Origin: Pisaster brevispinus
Taxonomy: Eukaryota; Echinodermata; Asteroidea; Forcipulatida; Asteriidae
Reading direction: 5' to 3'
DNA: 64,000 nucleotides
Assembly (NCBI GenBank): GCA_023634235.1
Contig: JAMKCF010000006.1
Coordinates: 12,008,647 to 12,072,646 of the forward strand
Part shown: one piece after another, positions 1 to 14,000 of the stretch
Position numbering within the stretch: position 1 is the stretch's first letter
Layout of the letters: every line of letters starts with the position of its first letter
Notes under the pieces: model-generated
What the model saw: only the letters and a program-made list of their open reading frames with translations
What the model was told of the DNA's origin: nothing
Databases searched by the model: none
Position numbers and translations under genes: made by a program

Positions 1-2942
1 CGCTACCAAAATTATGTTTATAGTTACTTTGACGAATGGAGAGTTCGTAATAAATGGGTGACGTCTATCTAGCCCGTACGTCCTTGCTTAACAGCTTTCA
101 AATTGTGGGTTTTCAAGTCACGTAGACAGTCAAGTGAAAAACCTTGGATAAACCAGCTCCGACTAGTTTCATCTGGATGAACGTCGACTTGGGGATGGCC
201 TTACTGCCGCATTAAAAACCCCACCAAAAAAGTCAAATGCTTTACTCTGAAAGAGGACTTTTTAGAAATGCCCGGCACGACTGCATGGATTGTTGTCATC
301 TGCACCGCAGAGAAAACACGACTGGGACTGAATGTGATTGCCAAACAAGCATCACAGGTCAAGTCTTGTCGGTCCAGTGACCGAGATGATTAGTCTGTAA
401 GAATGCATGAGGTTTGAGCTGAACGCACGTGGTTTGGTTCTCAAAACGTTGAACACGCAGTAAGGGGTGGGCCGAGGCTGGCAGTGGGTACTTCTGCACA
501 GTTCAAGGGCGGAGGTGCGTGAGCTGAAAGGGCATGGGATAAAGTGGGGTGTGGTGTAATGTATGGTAGGGTGTTGATGGAACATGCTGTGGTTTTCATT
601 ACACTTAAAGGTGAGACAGCAGTGGGTGTGATGTGGGGCAAGTGGGCCGTATGGGCTGGTCTGGACAGGTTTGGGAAATGGCTGGGTGTGAAGGGTCGCA
701 CGAGATTCGGGTGGATCGGGGTTCTTCTTTCGTGTCCATCCTCTTCAAATGTTTGACCAGGATTCGGCACAGCTCACTGCCTTCCCGTTTGCTACCATCA
801 GGTTAAAGGCCGAACTGCTCCTCAAGGGCTGGGCATCGTAGAAGCTTTGACATAGTTTGGGGGTGATGTGCCACATTTTCTATTGGTGTCGCCATCGTCG
901 GTATATCCCCTTGTCCTATATTGTCCCGTGTACCTCTGTACGTAGTCTATGGTGGATGCGTGGTGTGGGAGGTTGTTGTGGGGTGGGCCAACAACCTTTC
1001 CATATTGTAGATACACCCGCCCACTTGCCCAAACCTGTGTCCAAGCGCAAAGAGAAGCGATTCACGATGGCTGATGACCATTCATGCTTTACGCGTGGGC
1101 TCTAAAGACCATTTGGGCATGCAACAATTACACCGTAAAGTGACCCTGTCGCACCATCACACGCTGCCTTGAATAATCGGCGTGCACCCTTGGTCTAATG
1201 AATTGTAGACGCACACATCCATGTAACAGACGGGAATAACAACCTATGAGCAAATGCGAAATAACTTAAAGACAGCATACAGGGAAAAAAATATTCGGAG
1301 GAAAAATATTGATTGTGTTCAATCAGAAAGTTCACTGATTGAACAGTTCACACCAAAAGCAATCCTCCAGAGAAACATTTCCTTATGAAATACAGTTAAA
1401 AAATAGCATGTGAAAGGGGGAGTTGGGGGAAGGGGCTGGTTGACCACAAGAGGTGGGGAACACAAAGCACCTTCCCCCAACCCCAACCCCCTTTTGTTAC
1501 CCTCCTTTCTGTTCAGCCTCCTGCTTTCTCTGTGTGTTTTCATCTATATCATCTATTCCCACTTGACTGCTTTTGTTACATCAGAATACCTGTTTATGTT
1601 TTTAGTCTTGTCATTTAGCCTTCGAGAAAGACTCTGCTAGGGTCGAAACGTCAGGCCACTAACAATTTTTTTGCAAGTTATGAAGTTCGTTGTTGTTCCC
1701 AGTTGCAAGGCTCACTGCGACTCGAACGTCCTTGATATCCTAGACTGGACCATTAGGCCTATATCCAAGAGTGGGATCAGTTTCCTTGGTTGTGGGTTTT
1801 TTTTATGGGCTGGGAAAATTTATGTACCGTACCCAGCGTACAAAACCCGCTACATGGCTAAGCATGTGTGTCAGCATAGCCAACACACGTCCAACCCTTT
1901 GAAATAAATTGAAACATTCGAGCCGAATGTTTAGTGTATCAGGCTGTGCCCTAAAGTCTTGTGAGCCTTTGAGTGGCTTTGCGGTTTTTAATTTTTAAAA
2001 GATTAAAATGGTAGAAAGACTAGAGTTAAAAATATAGTTAACAACAAAAAACAGTTGAATATGACTTCTTACTGCCATTGGATATCTATTGGTTTTTAAT
2101 TCTGACCTGACTGTGTGTATTGGTTAGCCCAGAATCTTGCCGTTTTGACAGTTAATGGCTTTTGTTCTAACTTGTTTTAAAGTTATCTAAACTGTTACGA
2201 ATTTGCTTTTTAACTGCGGAGCGTATGGTGTAATGTATGTTGTGCATGTATATGCAGTGCGCATAAAGTTTTACTTAGTTGGTAAATGTTTATTTTTTCA
2301 TGTACATTGCTTAGCGATGTGTTTGACATTTTACACTTGTTGTTTTGGTTTGACTCTCCGTTTCTTGTTTTTGATGCGTGGCTTTTCTTAAACTGTATAA
2401 ATATTTTACTTTTTAACACTTGTAAACATGTCGGGGCCTTTATGGATAGCAGTTGCAATACTGAACAGGCTATACCATGGCTAATTAAAACTGAAAATAA
2501 ATCAAACAAATAAATAAGATGTACCATCCCTACAATGTTTACCTCAAACTGGACAACATTTTAACGTCGCGGATAACTTGAAGTGATTCTCTGTTATGTA
2601 GATTCCATAATGACACAGTCGGAATTGTTATGATCTATGGGACATGTCTTCTGAATGGTGCTATTAACGGCACATGTAGTTTTATGGTAATTTCAATTCA
2701 CTTTGTTTCCACATCCAACCTAAATCATTGATGAGTTCGAGCAAAAAAAAACAGGAACAACAACAGCAGCAGCAGCAACAACAAACCAAAACAACTGATA
2801 GATTTGTTTAATTTGAAATAATGACAGTTTGATATTCACTTCACGGTTTGGAGTCCTTAATGCCTGTCAACTGCAACAGTGACACTTTTGCCAATATTTC
2901 TGCTTTCTTGAATAAATTGAGAATTGCTCTTTACTTTTGCAG
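1..2942. other. Intron upstream of first visible exon
   Basis: No coding exon is recognisable here. The open frames are short and show no GAF-A motif, so the preceding GAF-A exon must lie left of the window. Contents are a hammerhead-like motif near 1613-1660, a short CAA/CAG run near 2758-2785, and otherwise unassigned AT-rich sequence. It ends in a pyrimidine-rich stretch and the cag acceptor at 2940-2942. Confidence 0.6.
1613..1660 (+). repeat. Hammerhead-like motif of Penelope type, degenerate
   Basis: The stretch reads as a small hairpin (GACTCTG...) followed by GGTCGAAACGTCAGGCC. GAAAC-GTC is the 3' half of a hammerhead core, as found in the terminal repeats of Penelope-like retroelements. 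The CUGANGA half is degenerate here (TTCGAGAAAGA). No reverse transcriptase frame is adjacent, so this is at most a fragment. Confidence 0.35.
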
Positions 2943-3032
2943 CTGTTGGAAACGTATCTGACTTTCTGTGGAATAGGAATAAACAATGCCCAGCTCTTCG
3001 AGACCTACATGAAGGAGTATGACAGAAATAGG
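2943..3032 (+). CDS. PDE11A: PDE11 exon w1: end of GAF-A and linker helix
   Basis: Thirty codons (residues 1-30), phase 0 at both ends, acceptor cag at 2940-2942 and donor gtaagc at 3033. The peptide begins [19 protein letters not shown], the last helix of the first GAF domain, then KEYDRNR in the helix connecting GAF-A to GAF-B. The strand and fold elements that make up the GAF-A ligand pocket would be in earlier exons not in this window. Confidence 0.93.
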
Positions 3033-6000
3033 GTAAGCCCAAATTCATTTGAATAATTAAAAAACAGTCAGTTTTTTTAATATCTGCTTCTTACACAATC
3101 GTTGCTCGGCAGAAAATGGTTAGGCCTACTGTCCAAAATTGTGTAATGGTAACTTTGACTAATTTCATTCAGTTTTGTTTCTACATACTGTTATTATATT
3201 TTATTGTTTTGCACTTGCGGTTATTTATTTGCACACCAAGTTGGGACCATGGCCCGAATTTGCAGAGCTGCAAGCGAAAAAAACAGTTATTATCAAATTT
3301 AAGCAGTTAAGTCAAACATGGCCCGTCTAGAAACTACGACTGCGACTTCGCCTCCGTCCAAATAGGCCCAATTTTGAGCTACATAAGTACATAAGAAGCT
3401 TAGCACCATAATATTATGCTTTCCAGAGTAATGTTACCAGCCAAAATTCCATGTCACGTGTAAAATGTTTAACTGATATCCAGCTCAAATTTTGTTTAGC
3501 AGAAACCTTCTAAGCAATACTTTCTGCTTAGGCAGCTCTATGAAATTGTACTCTGATTGGAAACCCGGTGCCGAAAGCGCGTGTCTTCAAAACAACAGAC
3601 TGAGCTTAGGCCTGAGCCGATGTCGATTCAGTTGTTTCCAATGGGGACTTTTGGGACGCTAGGTGGCAGCAAACTTACCAGGTAAATCTAGCGTTCTTGG
3701 TAATGTGCCCATGTGTAAACCTACGTGAACAATGGAAATTTACATAGTAATTCTGCTGCCACCTAGCGTTCCAAAGTCTCATGGGCCTCATATTACAACA
3801 GAAGTAAACTATTGAACACAAGTAACATTTTGCCCGGTAACCCATTTCCGTTCATCAGCATGACATTTGCAACTGGTGTGCACTTAAAGAAACTTTAACC
3901 AAACCAAAAGACTGTTTAACTAACGTCAACCGAACTGTGAGGAGCTCTGGTGCTATCCAACTTATTGAGGTCCTGAGATAAATTAATACTGCAAGATGAG
4001 GACATCCTGAAAGTAGGACGTTGTCTTCCCAAGATGTCTTATGTTGGGGTTATCGACATTTTCAGGATGTTACCATCTCTGAATTATCTCGGGAAATTGA
4101 CATCCTGCGTTCAGGACATCGTCATCTCGAGATAATTTATCTCGAGAAGTCGACACCTTATTTTAGGAAATATATAATCTCAGGATGTCGTCATATTACG
4201 TGTATGATGTCATCATCCTGCAGTAAGTTATCTCAGGATCGCAACATGTCAGATGGCACTTTCAGAGCCCCGTAGAACTGCTATTTATTGTGCTTAATCA
4301 GCTCTATGAATTTGGACCCAGGTCATTGAAATATTAGTACCAGGTCTTACATTTCTACAGAAGGAATAAGCACCTTCTTCTTTAGCACAACATTTCTTTA
4401 GCACACATTTCTTTCTTAATAGCAACTATGGTTACCAGCCGGATTGACATGAGATTGAGAAAAACAACTGCTGTCCCGCTCTTAACTTTCTTGGGGCGGG
4501 GGGGGGGGGGGCAAAGCAGGTAAACTTGCTAAGCTGCTCCATGGATAATGCTTGATGACGAGTTCAAACTGAGTGCCGTTAAACTATTCATATAGGTTCG
4601 AAGACGCCTTGGCAGGGTTTTTATGTCTGTACATCAAATACTCGGATGAGTATTATTAACAACAACAACAAAAATCGACAGATCACTCTCCCTGGCTACC
4701 TTTGCTAGTCCATCTTAACAATCGGCAACCTTATAAACCATTCTCCCGTCGGGACAACAAACAGACGACTTTGACTTTAAGATGAAATATGTATACGCAG
4801 AAAATATACCAAAAACGTATAATATCTCATAAAAAAACAAATGACGTGTTGAAATTGTAGGTGTTTTTTTGTTTGTTTTGTTTTGGGGGGCTGTTGTTTT
4901 GGGAGGGTTTTTTTGGGGGGAGTTGCTTGGGTTTTTTTGTTTTGGGGCTGAGGTGCTAAATACTTAGCAATTACTATAACGTGGAGGAATGTTTTTGGCA
5001 AAACGGTTTTTGACGAGAATGAATTGAAGGTTTTTGTACGTAATCGGGCATGTGATTTCTGAGGATTTTTCCTGATTTCAAGATTTTCTAAAAAATGCCC
5101 TTGATTCATCCAGTTTTCTTTATAGAGTGTAAAGCATTCTCCAAAGGGTGAAAGAAATAACCCATGTTGTACCCAGACGTGTAGTAATTGTGCATTTCTG
5201 GTGATGCACAGAGTCTGTAAATCTCATGAATTGTAACATCTTGGATGTTTTGGGTCTAGAATAAGAGGGAACCCAGGCCAGCAAGCCATTTTCAGGAATT
5301 TTCACTTTCGGCAAATCTCATCCCTGATACATACAAATACAAAATGTTATTGTTTCTTTTTGTTTGTTGGGGTGTTTGTTTGTTTGTTTGTTTGTTGGGA
5401 TGTTGGGGTGTTTGTTTGTTTGTTTGTTTGTTTGTTTGTTTGTTTGTTTGTTTGTTTGTTTGTTTGTTTGGGGGCTGGTTTTTTGTCTTGTGTGGGTTTT
5501 TTTTAGGTGCTGTTTTGTTTTACAATAAATATGTAGTATTGCCACCTTGAAAACAAATAAATACTGACATTCTATTATTGTAACACATACATTGGCATAA
5601 TCTGTAACCAAATGCTTGTGTATTTAAAACCAGACACTCCTCAGAACATCGATTCCGTAAAAAGCAGGCCAGTTATTTCCATTTTCCTACCTCCCCAAGG
5701 AATTCTCCTCTCTTTCCCTCGCACTCTCACCTCCTCCACTGCAACATCAACGGCTTGTGTTTCTCCCCCATCAGAATACTGCTATACTCGAGGTACAGTT
5801 TACCGCGGTAAGGCCACAGCGTGGCTGGACTCAGATAATGGAAAAATTAAACACGAGTGGAAAAAATGCTAAAAGTATTTCCCCGGTGACTCCTGTGCAG
5901 TTTTATTCTTTACATACCTCTTGCCTTAATGCTTTTCGCGGGAGCCGCCATTGTTGTGTTTCGAAACGTTTTGTAAGCCCAAGTGAATTAACGGCTAAAT

Positions 6001-9000
6001 AAAACTGCATTAACCTTCTGGGGCTGAAGACGTAGCCATTAAGTGTTTACAAAATTCAAATATTACCATTGTAAGGGTTAAAATTGTGGTGCCGTTTATA
6101 AGTAGATTTAAACCTAACAAGATTTCATGCACAGTTGCTAGTTTTATTCATTGAAATTATCATTTGATCTCAATTTAAAGTGACTTCGTGAAAATATAAA
6201 CCTCTATTAGAAATTGCTGTTAAGAAAGACCTTTAAACATTTGTAGCCGTCTCGTTTCAAATCATAACTAAAACGAGACTGGAGAGAACAATAGACTGGT
6301 GCTTTTCCAGTAGGAAGAACCAGTACCCACGGTCGTGGTCATTTATAGCAAGCTTGACCAACATGGTTGCACCAGTGGCAGCCCGGTGAAGTCTGTCCGT
6401 GAACCTCACAACCAAATTCTTAATGAAATGGTAAATAGTCAGACTGTTTAAAAGTTTTTTTCTGATCATCATTGTTGAATTTTAGTCAAAAATTGTTTCC
6501 CCCCCCCCACCCCCTTGATGGGCTGGGGAATACCAAATTTAACTGATTTTGATTAACATGGATTCAGGCATACCACCACAATCAGAGTACAACATTTCGG
6601 AGGTTGAGTTACCATGAGATGTTAGATTTTGTTAGAGCGAGGAAAGATATCAGTGAACCACTCAATGCAAGTTTTATTCAAAGACCCTTTCATGTTACAA
6701 ACACTGAGACTTTCCATGGTGGTAGAGTTTCGTTCTGTTCCATGCATAAGTAAATTCACCGCCACTAGATGTGATTTCTGTCTTCCCTGGAGTATTTCTT
6801 CTGGAGTTTTCACCCCACATTTAAACCTGAAACGTCCTTCATTGTCTTCTTTCCATGGGGGTTATTGGCTAAGCACAGTGACTATATCATATGGTTGTTG
6901 ACAGTGGATACGGCGATGTTTATCAAATGCTAAAACATTTGGACTGAAAGAAAAATCAAGTGAGGCCTAATTCCGGTCATGAATCACAGCACACCGTTAA
7001 ACTGAAACCACAACAACAAAATCGAAGACAGCATTCTAATTTTCATTACTTAAAATTTAAATTTTTATTATAGGTTTTATCCGGCCATTTTAGGCAAAAA
7101 ATTAATTCAGTTTCATGAACACGCATTAAAAATTGTGCGTTTAATTCCCTAATTCATTCAAACTAGAGGGGTTTTTTTTAGCTACAATTGCATGCAATTT
7201 GTTTTCATTCGTTCACACATTCAGGTTCGTTTCAGTCATACTATTTCATTTATAGACAATCAAGACTAAGTTTTCAGCATTCTTCAGTTGAATTTCTACA
7301 ACCTGTTTACGAAATTGACTGGTTGACCGGCCTCTTGCTGCTGGCTTTTGCGAAATTAAATGATGTTTGCGACCTAATGAATTTGAATGATCTTGTTTGA
7401 CAAGTGAATGCTACAATATTGAAATTGAATTACTCCTTTTGACTGCTAAAGGCTGATGCGACAAAGCATTCATTTTCAAACGAAATTGAATGAGCCGGGT
7501 GTTAAATTGAATGAATATTTGTTAAAATTGGCAAGGAAAACTCTTTTCTTTCTTTTTTGTTTGTTTTGTTTTGGGTTTTTTTTTTTGGGGGGGGGGTTGT
7601 TGGGCGGTATTTATTTTTTCTTGTTTACTTTCGTTTAACGGGGAAATTGCATACGCTGTGTGACTATAACTTGGACTTGTTCCAAAATCACAGGGAAACC
7701 CCCACTACGATTGTAACGTGATATTCTTCATGTCGCCATCCCCACAATCCCCACATCACCTCATCTATGTTCCTTTCTCTTCAGAAACTTCTGGAGGTTG
7801 CACATGACCTGTTTGAGGAGCAGACGTCCCTGGATAACGTGGTGCAGAAGATTATGCAGAGGGCTCAATCGCTACTCAAGTGCGAGAGATGTTCAGTGAT
7901 GCTAGTCAAAGATCCAACGGCTGAGGTAAGTGTCTTGAAGAAACCATCAACACTTCTTCACAAGAGTCTTCTTAACTTTTGTTATTATTATAACTTATTT
8001 ATTTTTATTTTATTTTTATTTTTTTGCTTTGTGTTTTTGATCGAGTGATTTCAAATCCGAGATCCCATGTTAGAGTTACATTTCAAAAAGGTGTTAAAGG
8101 TCACAACTTCGCTTTGCTCTAAAAACAAATAAAAGTGTAAATGAATTCATCGATAATTGGGATGCAAGATGACAGTTAACAATACCAGGTAAATTCCAAT
8201 CACTTTGTTTTTCTGAAACTGCGCACAACTAGCGTTTAATTTTCTCAACAATACAAAAAGGTCCCACACACAGCAAGTTAAATATACAGAAAAGTTAAAT
8301 TTTACAATCCTGTGAATGTCTAAGGGATATGATGTCATCAGAGTACAGGTAATAATCCCGGTCATGACACACGTGTCTTAATTCAGCAAGACACTAATTG
8401 CTTCCCAATACCCAGGAGTAAGGTTCCGGCATTCTTGCTGGGTAGATATTGTTTACCTGACTTGCATGCAGGCGCCGCACCTCCCCAAGGCCAATGCACA
8501 TGCGATTTGATACACGCTTTTTAAAAAAGTGGCTTGAAAAGCGGTTCTCGGATGCTCTCAATATTTTAGTTATTACCTTTTTTGGCCGAAAAGACATCGT
8601 AGATACCGGTTAATATCTATTTTACACTTAAAATTTACATTTTGTAATAAAGAATTCAAGTCGAAAATGCACCTCTCCGCACGGCTTTTTCAGCCGAGAT
8701 TTAAGACCTGTTTATCTATGATAATGAATGCATTGACCCCTTGACGTCATCGGCGGCTAGAAACACAGGGTCTACATTCGACAGGTGAAATATAAATAAT
8801 TTAAATAATTATTTCCCCCTCAATTTAATATTTTATTCCTTAAAACATCAATTAAATCTTGAATTAATCTTTTTGTTCAGGGAACGAAATCGTACTTCGG
8901 GGGAACGACAGCAAATCTTTAAGGAACGAAAGCGTATTTCCAGGAAAAGAAGCTTATTTTTAGGAAATGAAATCATATCTCGAGTGAACGAAAGCGTATT

Positions 9001-12000
9001 TTGAGGGAACGAAAGCGTATTTTGAGGAAACAAAAGCATATCTCGAGTGAACAAAAGCGTATCTTGAGGGAACGAAAGTGTATTTTGAGGGAACGAAAGC
9101 GTTTTTTTAGGAAACGAAAGCATATCTCAAGGAAACAAAAGCGTATCTTGAGGAAACAAAAGCGTATTTTGAGGGACCAAAAGCGTATTCGGGGAAACTT
9201 TAGCATATCTGAAGGGAACGAATGCATATCTTGGGGGAACAAAAACAATTCTGGGAGAACGAAAGGGTATTTCTGGGGAACAAAAGCGTTTTTCCGGGGA
9301 ACGAAAGTGGATTTCTGGGATATTTAGAGGGAATGAAAAACATTTTGAGGGAACAAACTTACTTCAGGGGAATTATTAAATTGTTCGTTCAAAATAATCA
9401 TCGAAATCATAGGCCTATATCTTGAAGGAACAAAATAATACTTTGATTTTGAAGGAAGAAATAACAAATCGGGGAATCTAATGAGGAAACAAAATATTAT
9501 TTTGAGGGAACAATTATATTAGTGTCTGAAAGAAAATGTCACCTCTCCCTTTAGGGGCTCTCCATAAAAAAAGTAAAACCTGTTTGTTAGGAACGACGTC
9601 AGAATCAAGCCAAGCTCCGAAACCGCCTTGCTTACTCAAAGAATAAAAATCCCAAAACCACAATCCGTTGTTAATTGGCTAGCTGGTTTTTTTACTTCTT
9701 GGTTCGTCTATTAAAGAGTTACATTTACGGCCGTATTGATTGAAAATGGTGAAGTTTGGCAGTATATTTGCGTTAGCTCCGTACAATCATTATAGGCAAG
9801 TCCAAACTAACTAGCCGCCGATGACGTCACGAGTCCATCGTCGCGTGGTTTGTTTGACCTCGCGTTCTTCAGACTTTAGGCTGGGAGTGTTTCGAGGAAA
9901 AGAAATTTTTACCCTGTTTTAGCGTGAGGTAAGGGACTCATAATACTTTTTTCTATTTCCTTGGGGACTACATCTATTGGAAAAATTTAACATTTCAGAG
10001 CAGCCTAGAAACGCTCTTTAAACTGTCTGCTTTTATTATCTAGTCTCTGAAATGACATTTTTATCTCTCTTTTTGAGAGCGGATGACATTTTTCATCATA
10101 CATAATTGTGAGCGAGAAGCACGTCTGATACATCGTATCAATTCTTTATTCCCAAGCGAGTTTGTCATAAAAATGTGTCTGAGTGTCCAATATGTCATCA
10201 GCAGCCGGCGAGATGTATCCCTACCTCGGCCGACTAAAGTTTCTTATCTATCGGTGGGGATCAATGCATGGACACACTCAAAGCTAATGTTTCAAAATAC
10301 TCGGGTCTTGAGGGTAATTCCTTGAGATTCTTCGCTGGGATCCGGTTTAAAATCTTGCAACTCCACGGATAAGTTGATGATTTATACCCACGCGTGTTAT
10401 GCCAGGGACGCTGCTGGCGTGTGGCGAAGGGTTGTCCGAGGTATCAGATTCCACGCTCTACATATGTATGTATATTCATTTTCGTACCGATTTCAACATT
10501 TTATAAAAACGACTCCCATTCCCCGGTTTCGAACCAGCCCACGGGCCTGATGAGCTTGTAACACCCCAAACTTGAAAAACTAAAGCCGTGTTCATGCGAG
10601 ATGGATTTGGATACTGCTGTATTGGGTGTTTTTAGGGTTTATCGAAGGGGAGTCCATCCCGCGGCAGAAGCTGGAGTCAGCAATGACAAACTCGAGAAAT
10701 CCCCTTCCACAATTGTAGCCAACAGCGGTTTGTGCATTCGGATGCAAGCTTTTTTGTCCTCTTTTATTATTTGTTCCTTCCGAATCATATGTTAAGTTAA
10801 CATTTCATTTCCTTCCATTCAAATCCAGTTGCTTAGCCGTTTAGACTCAAGATCATCTTGGGGGTCTAAAAGTCCCTTAAGTCAACAACTCTTAGAAAAG
10901 ATGACCCCGAGACGGGCAGTGGTTTGAATATCTTCAATGTTAAAAAGAAAAAAGCCGAAACGCCCAGGCAAACGATTCCACGCGTAAACCAACTCACCTT
11001 CGAAGGAAAAACACTCGACTTTCTGTGACGCACGTACATTGTTCCCCGGTTATATCACAATCCATTATCGTACAGCACTAATTAAAGAACACGCGATGAC
11101 GCGCACCTAGCTCCGGCCAAAATTAGTAAACCAAAACAACCGGCTATTTTTGTACAGCGGTGTTGGAACTTGATAGCAATCTTGTACGGTGCTTAATCAT
11201 CACTTAACGAGGGGTACAAATCACTAGTGTGATTGGATTTGACCTTTCGGTGTTTTTTAATACATTACAGACCACTGGGCTGTTTGGTTTGATCGAGCTC
11301 GATTACTGGTAGTTTTTCTCTCCTCAGAAATGCATCCTATTCTTGAAGGTGCGATTTGAGTACTCGTTGAAACTTGTCCGGTTGCAGCCCTCCATCATTG
11401 TGTTTTTGATGAAGAGTAAATTTTATTTAAATTATCTAACTTACAACCAACCTGTAAAATGCCATAAGATGGTCATGTCTTCGACAGGATATTGTTTATT
11501 AGTTATCGAAAAAGCCAATAATTTGTGGGTGACAAATTTCCTTGTAAATTGTTATTATTGGCATTATATCTTTCTGGTGATGGAGCCGAGGGGCCCTCAA
11601 AAGTGACTAGCAATGTAACCCGTAGGCCTGAAGTTACCTGCGTAAAGAAGATGATTTGAGAAATTTCAGTTGTTGATATGAGAAGAAACGCTCAACTAGG
11701 ATATTCAACTCACACAATCAGGTAAGGAATGAAAATCCAATCTATATGCAAGGCCGGAGTTCGAACCGTGAGTCAGAGGTGAAAGACCGGGAAGAAACCA
11801 CTGATTCAACCTGTCGAACCAACATTATTCGTAAAAGAAAAACACCCAATTCCATATTAAATATTGTGAATTTGACCGAACCTTTTTAAAATAAAAATTA
11901 AATTTAAGTCAACCCATTTAAATAGGAGAATGACTCGGGATATAGTTTCGAAGAAATAATTTTTCCCAATGGAATTAACTCCTTTGCTTTAATTATTTAA

Positions 12001-13960
12001 AAGATTCATTAATTCATTAAATGTTTACTCATTTGAATTAACCGTTCCACACACAAAAATAATAACGATGCCGGAAATAGCTCTTAAGCTATTCCAAATA
12101 GGCAAAATGCATCTGTATGCAAATTGAAGGAGATGTGACTTCATCAGAGAGCGCAATGTTGAATACAAATGTATGGCATTCGGAATTCAACAACTTGTAT
12201 TATTAGTGCCCACCTTAAATACATGGTGCCAATGTTAGTTTGTTGGCTATTTCAGTTATAACATTGGAGATTGAACTAGATTAGAGTATGCAATTACTTT
12301 TTCATTTATTGATTATGTTTGTAAAAACAAAGCAGTAAAAGTAAAATGTTTAGTCTCGATTGATTTTGCTAAGCAACCAACTAAAGGGACACGTTGCCTT
12401 GGATTGGGCGTTTAGGGCTATAAAAAGCGTTTGAACGCGTTTGTTATGAAACGAATATGGTTGGGAAGATGTTTTAAAATTAGAATATATTGATCCACTC
12501 AAGTATGCCTTAAAATTGTGTGTTTTTTTCTATTTATTTCGCGAACCAACACGGTCTGCCATTTTGTGGAGTCAAAAATTTGTTCTAAAAATGGCGGACC
12601 GTGTTAGATCACGAAGTAAAAGGAAAACAACACAATTTCGAGGCATATTTGTGTGAATCATTATTATGTAATTTTTTTTTTTACATATTAATTTTTAAAT
12701 GAACGCTTTCAAACGCTTTTTAAAGACCTGAACTTGAGCTATACGCAGCCTGAGTTACAACACACCTTCAAACTGACAGGAGGTGTAGGTTTTTTTCATA
12801 AAAACTTGATACCACACTACAAATCATTCAACTATCAAAAACCAATACAAAATGCAGTGTGAATGTCAAGCCACAACAACTTGTCTAATTCGCATATTAT
12901 GTTGATTTGTCTCCCGACACCACCAACACATCCACACATGGTTGTTGCATATTATGCACAAGTCTTTAAACACGTAACACACGCAATCTCTACATCAGCC
13001 CGTCTGTTTTCACTGTCGTAATGTCGTTCATGTATGAAGGATATTAGTCCCTAATTATTGATCACGAGGTCTGATAAGAAATAGGTGCAGATGTGACATG
13101 CAGGTATCCAAAGCTTGCCTGGAAATTTAGCGCCTGAGATATTTAAAATTCCATTATTGCGGCCATTAGTGTAGCCTGTTCGTGCACATTGGTGTAACTC
13201 GAGAACACCGTTCGTGACAGTTGATACTATTTCTTCAAAAGATCTGTACACGCGCGGACCTTTATATACCTTTGGTATACAACTGTGTAAAAATATCACA
13301 GAGATACAGTTGTGAACTTGTCTAGTTGGTTTGTAAGCACAGTTTGTGATGGGCTTTTTTTCTCTTTCGGTGTAGACAATTAATACCGAGTGATACAATC
13401 TGTTAGTTGGACTTGAAAAAAAGTGTGGTGGAGATATGATCTAGTATTAGGTTTGAGGTAGCACAACGTGAATGAAAAAAGCTCTCCTGTGAGTTATAGG
13501 CGTTGTGACAAGAACCAGCGGTCTAACATCTCGACGTTTCGGTCTGTAAGCTCTGATTGTCTTCGGGAGAAAGCTAGCCTCTGACACTTCAGGCTGTACT
13601 CTGGCGCACTCATTGATGCGCACAGGTGGACAAGTTCGAACAAAAGATCCCGCGGTGAGAAGATAGCTCAATGATGCGCAAAGGCGGGAAAGCTGGTACT
13701 GAAAGCTATAGGTGGAAGTGTTTAAGCGTCGAATACCAAGTATGGACCTGAGAACAAAAGAGGTCCTCACATTGTGGGGACTTGAAACACCGTGTTTTTT
13801 TACTGTGTTGGGGAATAATATATGAGTGCACAGAACAAAGGAGTGTATGCAACACAAAGCTGCGTGGGTGGGGAGTTCGTGCTCATTAAACAGTGTTTTG
13901 AGTCCAGCTTTCTCCTGAAGATGATCAGAGCGTACTGAGTGATGGAGTCGAGTTTTGTTT

Positions 13961-14000
<40 letters not shown>

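Larger units (their letters stand above)
3033..7784 (+). other. Intron w1, about 4.8 kb
   Basis: No coding exon seen. It holds MITE-like elements (3365-3550, 3643-3783), a degenerate GACATCCTG-rich region (3960-4245), a G homopolymer near 4496-4511, T/G-rich tracts (4858-4945, 5345-5510), and a dispersed repeat at 5047-5330 that recurs in the 3' UTR. A C-tract lies near 6499-6515. The rest is unassigned AT-rich sequence. Confidence 0.6.

Noticed and set aside
441..770. Minus-strand 109-codon frame in the upstream intron
   Set aside because: Composition-driven (Pro/His-rich complement of GT-rich sequence), no motif, no splice context.
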